Positions 21,731 to 32,949 of a stretch of DNA of 64,000 nucleotides are shown here, one piece after another. The DNA lies in the NCBI RefSeq assembly GCF_000237925.1, contig NC_031498.1, positions 28,540,963 through 28,604,962 on the forward strand. The letters are read 5' to 3'. Source of the stretch: Schistosoma mansoni (lineage: Eukaryota; Platyhelminthes; Trematoda; Strigeidida; Schistosomatidae). The number at the start of each line of letters is the position of its first letter. Position 1 is the first letter of the stretch. The notes beneath the pieces were generated by a model. The model was not told the DNA's origin and made no database searches. It saw nothing but the letters and a program-made list of their open reading frames with translations. A program made the translations under genes and the position numbers.

Positions 21731-23286
21731 ATAACTTGTATTCCACAAGAATCCATAAATAGAAACCAATCACAAATTAATAATTTAACAATAACAGAAT
21801 TAAATGGTCCAAGCATTCATTCCCAATTAACAATTAAACCACTTAATTCTTATGATAATAATAAAACCAATTACATGATCAATTCAACCTCATCATCATC
21901 ATCTTCACCATCATTATCATTTAATAGACCGAAATCTTTATCTCCATCATTATCATTATCTTATGATGATACAAATCGTATTCTTTTCAATGATTTAGAA
22001 TATGGTAAACAAACCATTGACAATAATAATAATAATACAAATAAATTAAATTTAATGATTTCCACTAGTAATGATAGTAACAATCATTGTGGTCATGAAG
22101 ACGATGATCATGATCATGATGATAGTGATCCTAATGATGAAGATCATGAAAATGGAGAAGAAACAAATGGTTATAATCCAATTGAAATATCAGAAAAATC
22201 TTATTCACATTTAAATGTTTATAAACATTGTGATAAACAATGTGATCCTCCACCTCCTGCACCTCCTGTACCCCCTCCAGCTCCACTTCCTCATCCTCAT
22301 CATCAACATCACCATTCAACTTTCTATTCACCTAATCATGAATCAACAGATATGATGCCATTAACAAAAAAATCTAGAATTAGTTCTTCAAATGAATTGA
22401 ATTGTATAAGATTAGATAATGATTTAAATCAATCTAAATTACATCATATAGAAGATGATGATGATGATGATGATGATACAGTTATATTGACTACTACATC
22501 TCATCAATGTACATCATCTATAACAACATCATCTAAATCATTATTTCATTCTATAGAATTTGGTATTCATAATACACCTAAATCAAATGAAACTATTGAT
22601 TTACAATATAATTCTGGATTTCGACCTCGTTTTCAATATCCTCATCAGTATCATTCGAATTATCAAAGTAATAATAACGATATTGATCAACATCAATCTT
22701 CTTATCATAATGATACTACATGTCAATCAACATCACCATTACATAATTATTTCTCTTCATTTACATTCAATCATTTACCATATTATTATCATCTTAATTC
22801 TAAACATTCTAATCAATATGATTTAAACAATGGACATGAACTATTAAATCATTCAATATTGAATGGGAATAATGGTGTTGATTATTTACATAAATCAAAT
22901 ATGAATACAAGTTCATCATCGAATAATAGTAATGGGTTAATGATTACCCACAGGAATCCATCACATATTACTACTACCACCACTACTAATAATACTAATA
23001 ACAATAATAGTACTATTGCTACACCTACTGAAGAACAATTCATAAATAGTCGACATATGATACCTTCATTTCATTCATCTATAATTAATACAATGAATGA
23101 AAATAATAATCCTATAACATTTCCTTCTGTAATACCGAATTTATCATCAAATCAAACTAATCCATTAACAATATCATCATCGTATACAAGAAATGTAAAT
23201 GAATGTAGAGATAATATATCTAAGTTAAGTAATATAAATTGGACATCAAATAATACATCATCTCATCCTTATAGAGGGCAAATAGG
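21731..23286 (+). CDS. irx: Irx gene, exon upstream of the homeodomain exon
   Basis: The frame is open from the acceptor 'attcatttag' (21721-21730), and the TAG that contains the acceptor closes the frame upstream. The exon therefore starts at 21731 and not at the first ATG (21875). It encodes about 518 codons, and the donor G|GTAAGT leaves two bases that complete Gly with the homeodomain exon. The protein is low-complexity: poly-Ser near the start, an acidic tract (about 22098-22160), a Pro/His-rich tract (22247-22320), a short poly-Asp run (22456-22480) and Asn-rich stretches. No folded domain is recognisable. The long Asn/Ser-rich N-terminus is unlike vertebrate or fly Iroquois proteins, but low-complexity extensions are common in AT-rich flatworm genes. 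Membership rests on phase continuity into the homeobox. Confidence 0.8.
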
Positions 23287-23325
23287 GTAAGTTATTATTA
23301 ATGTTATTATTGTTACTATTATTAT

Positions 23326-23510
23326 TAGGAGTCAGTGACCGAGTGGATAATGCGATGGCGTTTGAAGCGAAAGGTACTGGGTTCTAGTCACAGAGTGAAC
23401 ATCAATTCTGAGATGCAGGTACATATAGCTGACGAGTCCCAAATAGGACGAAACGCGCGTCAAACTGAATTCCACTGCTAGCCACTATCCATCTTTGCTT
23501 ACAATTTGGG
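23326..23510 (+). repeat. Sm-alpha SINE in Irx intron, sense orientation
   Basis: A-box-like 'tgaccgagtggataatgcg' and a slightly damaged B-box ('gggttctagtcac') are followed by an intact hammerhead core and the start of the 3' tail. The copy lies 40 bp downstream of an Irx splice donor, on the same strand as the gene, so the pre-mRNA will contain the ribozyme sequence. Confidence 0.8.
23424..23472 (+). ncRNA. Sm-alpha hammerhead in Irx intron, intact core
   Basis: CTGACGA (23429-23435), GTCC-CAAATA-GGAC, GAAA, palindromic ACGCGCGT and GTC (23459-23461) are all present. The core is perfect. Three extra A residues follow the cleavage triplet, and the stem I strands are mutated (ATAG opposite CTGA). 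Cleavage efficiency cannot be judged by eye. Confidence 0.65.
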
Positions 23511-24229
23511 GGTTATGTTTTGAATTTCTAACTACTAAATTCCATGTTCTTGAGTATTAGTACCAACTAGATTAAAAGACCACAGGTATCTATGATTCAT
23601 ATTGATTATTTTTCCACAATTAATAAAGCGCATTGCCTATTTATGATGAATACATGCATTCAGTAAGATAAGACTGAATCCCAACCAAGTAACTGAACCA
23701 CATTCAACATGTCTCTAGTGATAAAGACAATTTCTCAAACTTTGAGTTGTTTTTCTAGCCCCTCTCCTCGAAGGTGGAAAATAACCAGCATGTATCAATG
23801 GCTAACTAAATTTTGAGGAAATAGCACATTTGTGAGCTTGGTTAAGGCCTGTTTGAGTTGTTCTTTCTTTCCTTGTTCCCATTAAGTATGACTTTATCTC
23901 ATACACCTTTATTTGCTTCCAAACTTAGTTTAAAAACCCCAGGAAATCTTGGTCACCAAGTCAGGATAGGATGGGTTATACCAAAAGGTCATTGAATTGT
24001 CTACCTTTGTACGTAATGATATGTAAGTATAGTAGTTGTATGATTGTAGCTAGCATCACTGTAGATTTAGGAGATTAAATGAACAATATTTGTATAGTTG
24101 TTGGATAGCTTATAGGTTATTCAATAGATTTATCAATGAACTTTACATTATGTTTTCAAAACCAAGTTGATTTTATGAAATTATTAGTAGGTATTTGAAT
24201 TACCCCATGGTTGATATTAGGAAGTAAGT
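23511..24229. other. Irx intron, unique sequence
   Basis: No repeat family or further exon that I can support. Confidence 0.5.
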
Positions 24230-24360
24230 TTTGATCAGTCTTTAGTTAACATATATGCATCATATTTGAAAATAGCTATTTCTGTCACAAGTTTTATGAA
24301 ATGAATTGACTACGACTGGAAGTGACATCTACAAGAGGCATGCCGTCCTACTTAGGAACA
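24230..24360 (-). repeat. Degenerate Sm-alpha SINE
   Basis: The minus-strand tail signature ('gatcagtctttagttaac', 'atatatgcatca', 'gtcacaag') is present. The ribozyme region is decayed beyond recognition apart from 'ccgtcctacttagg'. Confidence 0.45.
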
Positions 24361-24400
24361 TTATGCCCATTACGCAAGTTAATTGTCATCTTAACACAAT

Positions 24401-24793
24401 TACTTTATTATTATTGTCAGCTTTATTCAGTATTATATTTTTGGTATAATATAGAATTCTCAGCACAATGTGTTTCAACAAGTTTCCATTTCTTACTTCT
24501 TCATCGATCTTGTTGACAAATATTGAGTGATCACCAGATAAATGTTAGCAGCCCAGTAAATCGACATCCAAATAATAAACATTCTTTTCACTACATATTG
24601 TCAGCAACGACGATATCTATGATTGAGTCTTTCGTAACTTGTACAACGATAGGTTGTACACTTTTCAGAAACATACCTGAATAGTTTGTGCGATTAATAG
24701 ACATAATGATGTACTAAAACAAATAGAAATAGATAACTTGTTGAAATGTCTAGATGTTAGGAATAGGTAGCTCAGATGTTCAAGCAGGCCTCC
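24401..24793 (-). mobile_element. Repeat D copy
   Basis: Full-length-looking minus-strand copy from the tail ('tactttattattattg') to the head ('caagcaggcc'). It lies inside the Irx intron, opposite to the gene. Confidence 0.65.
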
Positions 24794-24824
24794 ATATGGA
24801 CAGCGGATGAGTGTTTATAACAAA

Positions 24825-25066
24825 AGGCATCAACTTCGTGGATCAGTTGAAGTTAGACATTAACACAGTTGGATGCCGAAAGACTCAGTGGTCTAGAGGT
24901 TAAGTGCTCTGGCGCGAGACTGGTAGGTCCTGGGTTTGGATCTCTCTCGTGAGGGGGGATCGTGGATGCGCACTGTTGAGGAGTCCCATAATAGGATGAG
25001 TTGGCCGTCCAGTGCTCCTAGGTTTTCGATGGTGGTCTAGCTTCAATAGACTCATGATTTCAACTC
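24825..25066 (+). repeat. SINE-B sense copy, 5'-truncated
   Basis: The copy starts in the head ('caacttcgtggatcagttg'). It keeps A-box-like 'gactcagtggtctagagg' and a B-box with an insertion, then a hammerhead reading TTGAGGA and GAGTT (inactive), and the 3' end. Confidence 0.75.
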
Positions 25067-25200
25067 TGAAAAGGCACTAAGTTCAAGTTTCAATATCAAT
25101 ATCAACACTACGGTCCATGCATACTTAACTGATAAGTCTCAAATATAACGAAATGCTTGCTTTACATCTCAATGTTAACTATAATCCATTTTTCTACAGA
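25067..25200 (+). repeat. Degenerate Sm-alpha SINE
   Basis: Recognisable only by its order: 'caagtttcaatatcaat', 'aactgataagtctcaaata', 'acgaaatgcttgc' and 'ctataatccatttttct'. No working ribozyme. Confidence 0.4.
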
Positions 25201-26007
25201 ATAAGATAATACATATTCTTTTTTGTAACAAAATAATCTAGGCCATTTGATGCAACTGAAAAACTCATTGTTTCGATGTAAACGTTTTTTTTTTTTATAA
25301 AAAAAGGATTAAGTATATCAGATCAACCTGAAATATCATGTTAAAGAAGTTTACATCACCGCATATATATAGAGAGAGAGGGGGGGAGGGAGAAGGAGAG
25401 AGAGGGAGGGAGATTCAATAAATATAGTATCTAGGATGTCAACAAGCAAAGCAAAGCAAAGAGAACATTTATTGACAGGATAATTTTATAAATTCTATTA
25501 TTAGTGAAAATAAACAAATCACAAATATATATCTTAGTTAATCTATGTCTTATACAATGACTAAATCAATATATCATGCCTATTTATTTACATCTCAAGA
25601 TATCTATATGTATATATGCTTAGGTTTCTGTCATACAATAGAGAACTATTCTTACAAGGAATTTTTTTTAATTTTTCAATATTTCCTATCTGATAAATAA
25701 GACCCCCCCTCCCCCCCATACACATACTCATAGATACTTACATATCCTAATAGCAATAAGTTTCCAAAAGATAATGTTTATGAAAGATTAGAATGTTTTT
25801 TGTTTTGTTTTGTTTGTTTGTTATTGAAGGGATGTACCGGAAATAGATTGAATACAAATGTTATATTGTATTGCCTTATTCAGTAAGTAAATTAAGGTTA
25901 ACTTGAAGTTGGGAAGAAGTTATTATTATTATTATTATCATTACTATTATTATTATTTTGTGAGGATTTAATGACAGATAAAGGAAGTCATTTAGTAGTA
26001 GTAGTAG
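25201..26007. other. Irx intron, repeat-poor stretch with purine tract
   Basis: Includes a G/A-rich tract (25368-25412), a C-run (25694-25718) and short TTA repeats near 25920-25955. No recognised exon or transposon. Confidence 0.5.
25368..25412. repeat. GA/GGGA purine-rich low-complexity tract
   Basis: AGAG repeats with interspersed G runs, ending in GGGAGGGAG. Confidence 0.85.
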
Positions 26008-26282
26008 TGTGGTATTTGCTGCTGATGTCGACAAATGTTAGTAGTATGTATCATCAATAGAAAGTAGAATGCCTGAAGGCAGAAGGTTGAGTAAATCGAA
26101 AAGAACAAGAACGAGAACAGAGGGTGATTGGTATGGAAACGAAGGAAAAACAAAGTCTAAGATAAATGATATATATTTTACAAATGAAGTATTTACTGTG
26201 TGGTTCTTAGATTTTACTAAGATATTCTATAATGTTGTATTGAAATGTATTTGATGGTCCCCCACTCGTGTCCTCGTTCACT
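26008..26282 (+). mobile_element. Repeat E copy
   Basis: Unit beginning near 'gtgtggtatttgctgctgat' and ending 'gtcctcgttcact'. Similar units lie at 32488-32752, 34852-35154 and 45515-45820 on plus, and at 44845-45115 and 49115-49660 on minus. No coding capacity is seen and the family is unassigned. A TAAG-tailed element is inserted at its end. Confidence 0.55.
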
Positions 26283-27007
26283 TACTTACTTACTTACTTA
26301 CTTATGCCTGTTACTCCCAATCGAGCATAGGCAGCCGACCAGCATTCTCTAATCCACTCTGTCCTGGGCCTTCCTTTCTAGTTCTATCAAAATTTTGTTT
26401 ATTTTTCATATATCTGTCTCCATTTCTCGGCGTAATGTGTTCTTTGATATTCGTCTTCTCATTTGGCTTTGAGGATTCCATGTGACGGCTTTTCTTGCGA
26501 CGCAGTTGGGTGCTTTCTTCAGTGTGTGTTCTATCCACTTCCAGCGCTTCTTCCCGATTTCTTCCTCCTCTGGATAGAATCTGGTTTGTTCTCTCCCATA
26601 GTAGGTTGTTGTTGATAGTGTCTGGTCAACGGATCCGAAGTATTTTGCGTAGACAACTGTTAATAAACATCTATATCTTCTGGATGATAGCTTTCGTAGT
26701 TCTCCAGGTTTCCACCTCATACAGTAGAACTGTCTTGACATTTGTATTGAAAATTCTGATCTTCGTGTTGGTTGATAATTTTTTTGAGTTCCAGATGTTC
26801 TTCAGTTGTAAATATGCTGCTCTTGCTTTGCCGATTCGCGCCCTCACATCTGCATGAGATCCACCGTGTTCATCAATGGTGCTGCCCAGATATATAAAGA
26901 TTTTTGCATCCTCTAAAGCTTCTCCGTCAAGTGTAATTCGATTAATGCATGTTGTGTTGTATCGGAGAGTCTTGCTTTTCCCTTTGTTTATATTGAGACC
27001 TACTGTT
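26283..27007 (-). mobile_element. TAAG-tailed RTE-like element with target duplication
   Basis: 5'-truncated copy flanked by the direct repeat 'ctcgttcact' (26273-26282 and 27008-27017), which fixes its ends. The minus strand reads ITLDGEALEDAKIFIYLGS, then 'IDEHGGSHADVRARIGKARA', '[10 protein letters not shown]' and 'RKNTLRREMETD'. It carries about five TAAG repeats at its 3' end (26283-26305). The copy has few disruptions and is probably young. Confidence 0.85.
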
Positions 27008-27294
27008 CTCGTTCACTACAGTGGTAATATTCATAGTATAGTTCATGTTAGTCTTTAAAAATACATATATCTTATTATAGTCTACAAGGTTAATATAATA
27101 TAAAAGACACGTAGTAGTTATGATAAGATTTTTTAAAAGGTCATAGTTTATCACTTTAAATACATTCATAATTATCACAGTAATGTTAAAATGAGAGTTA
27201 ATGAGAAATGACAACTGAGTAAATTTGGCTAACCAAAATGATGTATAAAATAATCAATTTTTGTTAAATAAGATATACAGTCGAATATAGTACT

Positions 27295-27470
27295 TTAGAA
27301 AAGATGAGTGCTCACGCGCGAGACTGATAAGTCCTGGGTTCCAATCTCGCGAGGTGGGATCGTGGATGCGCACTGCTGAGGGGTTCCATAAGAGGACGAA
27401 ACGGCCGTCCAGTGCTTTCAGGTTTTCCATGGTGGTCTAGCTTCAATTGACTTATGATCTCAACTATATA
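27295..27470 (+). repeat. SINE-B sense copy, 5'-truncated
   Basis: The copy starts in the anticodon-side region ('gtgctcacgcgcgagactg') and has a damaged B-box ('gggttccaatctcg'). The hammerhead reads CTGAGGG with GAAAC and GTC. Stem I GCACTG/CAGTGC is complete, but the last base of CTGANGA is lost. Confidence 0.7.
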
Positions 27471-27724
27471 AAAGATGAATAAATCAATTAGAAGGAATCT
27501 TTAAATCTAAGAGTAAGAATAAAAGATTTAGTTTTCTATAACTCTGAAGAATTCAAACACTAAGAGAAAAGGACTGATAAGAATATTGTTTATCTTCATG
27601 ACTGTCAATAATCAGTTTTTGTTATTAAGAGTTCATTCAATGAGAATTGCTTCAGTATAGGATTGTTATAAGTTTTTGTATATTTTGATATATGGCTCAT
27701 TTAATTGAATAAGTTACTGGTTAT
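27471..27724. other. Irx intron, unique sequence
   Basis: AT-rich, nothing recognised. Confidence 0.5.
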
Positions 27725-28010
27725 CTGAACTCATTAGCTCGATGGATAACGAGTGGCGTGATTGAGACGAGAGGTAATGGATTTGAGTTTCATTGTATAT
27801 ATTAACACTGGGGTTCAGGTACATCCAGATGCTGATTCTCAAATGGAATGAAACTAGTATGCTAAATTCCACTGCTAACCACCATATATCCTTGCTTAAA
27901 ATCCTTGTGACTTAATGGCGATATACAGTCGATCCTAATAGGATGCCCATGTACCAAAAACAGACTGATTAATTACATTACTCAACATCAATGGAAAAAT
28001 TCAAACAATC
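27725..28010 (+). repeat. Degenerate Sm-alpha SINE with long tail
   Basis: Sense order is kept: A-box remnant 'tagctcgatggataacg', 'ggttc'-less B-box region, 'gtacatccagatgctga', 'gaatgaaact', then the tail to about 28010 ('aaattcaaacaatcact'). The ribozyme is dead. Confidence 0.5.
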
Positions 28011-28864
28011 ACTATAAATGAATTACATTTTAATTGTTGCACCAGCTTTTCTAAATTTAAGAACTAACTAGTCACTTTCCATCGTGGGTTTAATAGTAGC
28101 TGGATCAATAATCTTTAACTGATGCTCGAGTATGTGATCTTCATAAGAAACTATGATTACATACTGCCGAGGATTTCTAAAACAGAATGGAAATATTTGT
28201 TCAATGTTCCTTGATTTTCCATAGTTCTACAGCCGGTGTCATTTTTTCTGATGAAATCTATCTAATATTTAGGCATATATGTTCAAAAGAAGATCGTTTC
28301 GTGATAATAATTAAAACAATCACATATAGATATGGTTCAACATTTTATTTAGTCGAATTACCAGTACAGTTAGTGGTTTCATATGTAAGTGTTATTCTTT
28401 ACGGATCGGCATCACTTTTAGTACCAATAAAAATCAAAAAGCAATAAAAAGCTGTTTGATCTTAGTGTGAAACTCCTCAACGGTACTGAAAATCAAACTC
28501 AAGACCTGCATGTATCCTAGCGAGAAATTAGTTATCAGACCAATGGGTTGTGATCAAATGATACACAGCTCCAGCTCAATCGTTTACACGTAAGACTTTC
28601 ACCATGAGACGTGAATGGTGGGCTTTGGATCTATAGTGTGATCTTGAGTCTTAATTTTGGGTAAATTAGCTATCCAATATAACCAGGTTTTCAGTATTAT
28701 CCCAACTGAGGCAGGTTCTTGATGAATACCATTTGCATATTAGATGAATCTCCATAAAGCAATCACATCGAGGGGTAAAGGACAGGAGAAACGACTTAAG
28801 GATTTTTGTAGGCAAATTAAAGTTTCTCAGTATTCCAAATAAAAATACTAACTGGAGAATTATG
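28011..28864. other. Irx intron, unique sequence
   Basis: There is an 86-codon open stretch at 28187-28447, but its residues show no family signature and the composition is ordinary for the region. I do not call it a gene. Confidence 0.45.
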
Positions 28865-29260
28865 AGTAAAGATCAATGATGGCTAGCAGTGGGATCCAGG
28901 ACGCGCGTTTCGTCCTATTCGGGACTCTTCAACAGGATGTACCTGCATCTCAGAGTTGGTATCCACTCTGAGACTGGAATCCAGTACCGTTCGCTTCAAA
29001 CGCCATTACGTTATCCACTTAGCTACTAAAATCCTGATAGTCAATAGCTTGTGCAATGGGGTTAAGTTTAAATTCATTTGGTATTGTTTGTTTGAATCTT
29101 CCTGGATTCTATTGCTAGCCACCATCTATATTTGCTTATAATCCTTGTGACTTAAGTCAATATCGAGTCAATCCGTACAGGATGCATATTTGCTAGTAAG
29201 CAACTGATCAATTGCAGTCCTAAACACTAATGGGAAGATTCATACTAAAATATTCTTTAG
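28865..29260 (-). repeat. Sm-alpha fold-back copy
   Basis: A minus-strand Sm-alpha (28865-29035) has A-box and B-box regions and a hammerhead reading TTGAAGA, GAAA and GTC. A plus-strand tail part (29095-29260) follows. The two halves are opposite in orientation around a short AT-rich spacer. Confidence 0.7.
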
Positions 29261-29734
29261 GTTTCTATGTAACAAACGATTCATTTTTACCAGGTATATT
29301 CTGATTAACTGACAATTGGCTTTCCTTTTTCATGGTCATTTTAAGAGTCACTAAAGGTTTACAATTTACTATGCTCACTTTATAGGTTACTTAATGTCAA
29401 CAAGGATTTACGTTTTAAAGTATTAGATGTTAGCAACTAGTGCCAAGTAGATTATTTTCCAGAAGTTTACAGGAAATAAATGTCATATTTCTACAGAATA
29501 AGATAATTGATAATCTTTTCTGTCATAAAAAAATGAAAAACATATTGTTCCTATGATTTGTAAACTTCATTTTTGAATGTTCACTTTGTATTGACAACAG
29601 AGAAAAAGAATGACAACATTGATAGACTTAAGGTTCTGGTTAGTCTTTAGATACTGATATCTACTTGGGATTTTAGAGGATTTTACAATTACTGTTTTAA
29701 AAGATTTGGGTTATTTATTAGGATTTCCTATATC
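29261..29734. other. Irx intron, unique sequence
   Basis: AT-rich, nothing recognised. Confidence 0.5.
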
Positions 29735-29910
29735 AGGACTCAGTAGCTAAGTAGATAATGTGATGGCGTTTCAAGCGAATGGTACTGGATTTTAGTCCTA
29801 GAGTGAACATCAACTCTAAGATACAGGTACATCCAGCTGAAGAGTCCCAAAAAAGGACGAAACACGCATCCTAGATTCCATTGTTAGTCAATATCCATCT
29901 TTGCTTATAA
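29735..29910 (+). repeat. Sm-alpha SINE, sense copy in Irx intron
   Basis: A-box-like 'tagctaagtagataatg', a mutated B-box ('ggattttagtcctag'), then the best sense Sm-alpha hammerhead in the window (29831-29876) and the proximal tail to 'tccatctttgctta'. It is on the gene's sense strand, about 1.5 kb before the homeobox exon. Confidence 0.75.
29831..29876 (+). ncRNA. Sm-alpha hammerhead ribozyme, best sense copy
   Basis: Stem I ATCCAG pairs with CTAGAT (five of six). The core is CTGAAGA, stem II GTCC/GGAC closes a CAAAAAA loop, and GAAA is intact. The cleavage triplet is ATC, allowed by the NUH rule, so cleavage is predicted after 29870. Stem III is the short near-palindrome ACACGCAT. Confidence 0.65.
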
Positions 29911-30009
29911 TGATTTAGAAAATTTGTTTAGCAAGTATTGAGGTAACATTTTCTCTACAAATTTACTGTAAAATAAAAAAGAAATAAAGGTAGTGTTTAG
30001 ATTAAAGAA

Positions 30010-30490
30010 CTTTTATCAGAAGGGGGTTTTTGTGGAGACTTAGTATATTTCATAGTTGAAAGCGTGAGTCAATTGAAGCTAGACTACCATGGAAAACCTT
30101 TAAGCACTGGACGGTCAACTCGTCCTATTGTGGGACTCCTCAGCAGTGCCATCCGCGATCCCGCCTCATGAAATTCGAACCCAGGACCTACCAGTCTCGC
30201 GTCAGAGCACTTAACCGATAGACCATTGAGCCGGCATCCATGGTTTTAATGTCTAACTTCAACCAATCCACGAAGTTTAGCAAACGTTCACCAATTGTCT
30301 TTAATGAGTTGATATCTCACAACAGACTTGGTTGAACTACACTGGTTACTGCTTCTCACTAGAACTCCTAGAATTTACCTCGTGGATGCGCACTGCTGAG
30401 GAATCCAATAATAGGACGAAACAGCTGTCCAGTGCTTCCAGGTTTTCTATGGGGGTCTAGCTTTAATTGAATCACGCTTTCAACTATGAA
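30010..30490 (-). repeat. SINE-B fold-back copy with unlike arms
   Basis: The minus-strand unit is nearly complete (30020-30380): terminal motif, GAGTT hammerhead arm, B-box ('gaaattcgaacccagg' on plus), A-box region and head. A short plus arm (30380-30490) follows with the full stem I but CTGAGGAA and GAAAC. Again the body-linked arm has lost GAAAC and the short arm has kept it. Confidence 0.8.
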
Positions 30491-30734
30491 AAACTTTTGT
30501 TAAGTTTGTTAAACATTCTATGACTTCAGAATGTTATCCTAGTAATATATCTTAGTTATTTAATATAAACACCATAGTTCATTGAAGTTCTGTTGAAATG
30601 AGTGACGTTTCATGTAATGAAATCACTTTATGAACTCTTCAGAACTAAGTATGTTTCCTGAAGTAAAAATATAAGCTTGTAGATAACGTTAATAAATAAA
30701 AATATTCATTCATTAGTTAAAACACAATATTAAC

Positions 30735-30860
30735 AGTTGAATTCATGAGTCGATCTAAGCTAGATCACTACTGAAAACTTGGAAAAACGGAACGGCCATT
30801 TCGTCCTAGTGTAAGACTCCTCAGCAGTGCACATCCACGATCCTGCCGATGGGACTCGAA
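30735..30860 (-). repeat. SINE-B 3' fragment
   Basis: Minus-strand 3' end plus hammerhead (CTGAGGA, GTCT, GAAAT). Stem I is destroyed by 'aaaaacgga' in place of the usual 'agcactgga'. The stretch 30491-30734 is unique AT-rich DNA. Confidence 0.65.
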
Positions 30861-30899
30861 CTCAGAACATAATATGTTAAATACCACTTTATATATATT

Positions 30900-31335
30900 A
30901 TAGAGTTGAGATCCTGAGTCACTTGATGATTGACAAGCGTGGATTACCTGATTGCACTGGACAACCGTTTCGTCCTATTGTAGGAGTTCTCAGCAGTGCG
31001 CATCCACGATCCCACCTCACGAGCGAGATTCGAACCCAGGACTTACCAGTCTCGCGTCAGAGCACTTAACCGATAGACCACTGAGCCGTTCGGCATCCAA
31101 CAGTGTTCATGTCTAACTTCAACCAATTCACGAAATTGAACAACCGTTCACCAATTGTCATCAGTGAGTTGATATCTCCCAACAGACCTGGTTGAACTCC
31201 ACCGGTGAGGAGTCTCATAATAGGATGAAACTGCCGTCCAGTGCTACCAGGTTTTCGATGGTGGTCTAGCTTCAATTGATTCATGATCTCAACCCTATAG
31301 AAATACTAAAATCTCCACCAAACCCCTTCTGATAA
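30900..31335 (-). repeat. SINE-B fold-back copy, both arms GAAAC
   Basis: The minus-strand unit (30900-31200) has the B-box and A-box regions and a hammerhead reading CTGAGAA with GAAAC. The short plus-strand arm (31200-31335) ends in 'ccaccaaaccccttctgat'. It lies 75 bp before the homeobox exon acceptor. Confidence 0.75.
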
Positions 31336-31409
31336 CTTTATATATGTATATAATGAATATCAGCCGGTAGTTTTAATATTTTTTTAAAATATTCACCGTG
31401 ATTTTTTAG

Positions 31410-32428
31410 ATATTCAAATGAATTTGCTAATACAACAAGACGAAGAAATGCTACAAAAGAAAGTACAACAACATTAAAAGCATGGTTACAAGAACATATT
31501 AAAAATCCTTATCCAACTAAAGGAGAAAAAATTATGTTAGCTATTATAACTAAAATGACTTTAACACAAGTATCTACATGGTTTGCTAATGCAAGAAGAC
31601 GTTTAAAAAAAGAAAATAAAATGACATGGACACCTAAACATAGAGGTGAAGAACAAAATGATGATGACGATGATGACGATGATGATGATGCTGATGATGA
31701 TGACGATGAGGATAGAGAGGTGGATGATGGTGACAATGATATAGATAATGATGAAGGACATCGTAGTGAAGGATGTAGAATAACAAATCATCAATCTATT
31801 TATAACGATAATGATAATGGTCATGATGGTGATATTGACGATGAAATGACTGGTTCAGAAGAAGATTTAAATCTTACAAAACTACCATTCAATCAATCAA
31901 GAAATCATGCCACATTAAAAGATTCTACCAATCATAATTATTATCGAAATTATTCATTAAATAAAAATGGGAAATTAAACAAATTCATAATGAAATCAGA
32001 TTCACTTAAACCTTCTTATCATAAAAACAATGAATTATATATAGAGAATGAATTAATACATAAAAGAAAACAAGAACCATTCCATAACTATACATTCATT
32101 CCACCACCACCATCGTCATCATCATCTTCAACATTAACATCATCATCATCATTTCCATCTTCATCTTCTTCGAATTCAACATTTCTTCATCATATTCAAC
32201 CATTTGATTTCTTCTTAAATGATCAATATGATAAAATGAATTCTACATTGAATTCATTGAATACATTCAATAAACAACATCATCATCATAATTTACAACC
32301 AACAACATCATCACCATCATCATCTTCAACATCAACACAATTAAATCATTCAATTGTAAATCATTTAAATGAATATCAAGATAAAGCAGAATCGAAATTA
32401 GTGAATTCATCTGAATGTAATTTATCAA
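31410..32428 (+). CDS. irx: Irx gene, homeodomain exon
   Basis: The acceptor 'attttttag' ends at 31409, and the first base completes a Gly codon with the previous exon. The exon encodes an Iroquois-class TALE homeodomain (residues from RRRNATKES to [17 protein letters not shown]), a sequence-specific nuclear DNA-binding domain. Directly after it comes an Asp-rich acidic tract (31654-31725), also usual after the Irx homeodomain. Low-complexity Asn/Ser regions follow, including [10 protein letters not shown] near 32100. The donor CAA|GTAAGT ends the exon with one base left over, which matches the phase of the exon at 35405. If unspliced, the frame would stop at 32463. Iroquois proteins are transcription factors acting in patterning. 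That role in flukes is inferred from the family. Confidence 0.95.
31435..31626 (+). other. irx: Iroquois TALE homeodomain coding segment
   Basis: 63-residue homeodomain with the three-residue loop extension Pro-Tyr-Pro (about 31507-31515) between helices 1 and 2. The recognition helix reads [11 protein letters not shown] (Trp codon at 31579). Position 50 is Ala, as in Iroquois proteins, whereas most other TALE classes have Ile or Gly there. The block [20 protein letters not shown] is the invariant Irx signature. Confidence 0.97.
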
Positions 32429-32487
32429 GTAAGTTAAGTGTAAATTTTCTTTTTATTGAATAATATAAAGATTTAAATTATTTATTA

Positions 32488-32752
32488 TCGGTTTGGGGTG
32501 TGTACTACTGATATCGACAGATATAAGTAGTATGTATCATTAATCGAAAGTGAAATGTTTAAAAGGTAAAATGAGAACAGGGAATGATTGATATAGAAAT
32601 GAAAGAACAATGAAGTCTAAGACGATTGATTGATTTTTTACAAATGAAGTATTTACTGTATATGGTTGTTAGATTTTACTAAGGTGTTACGTAATTTTGT
32701 GTTCAAATACTTTTGATTGTCCCTGCTGGTGTTCTCGTTCACTGAAGTTAGA
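32488..32752 (+). mobile_element. Repeat E copy
   Basis: Begins 'gtttggggtgtgtactactg', passes 'tcgacagatataagtagtat' and ends 'gtgttctcgttcactgaag'. It lies in the Irx intron just after the homeobox exon. Confidence 0.55.
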
Positions 32753-32949
32753 AAATATGAACTATTGAATATAAACGTAATATTTTAATATCTAAAAACT
32801 TGGAACAAGACTTGAAATCTCTGGATTCGAAGATTATTGGTGTTTTAGATGCTTAACACTATAGATTTTTATACTAGAAGAAAACACTAATCCAACGTTC
32901 TATGGTAATCTATAGTGCCTCTACTGATATCGATTTTTGAGAAATATTA

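Noticed and set aside
28187-28447. 86-codon open frame in the Irx intron
   Set aside because: No recognisable motif, no neighbours to support it, and length within chance for AT-rich DNA.
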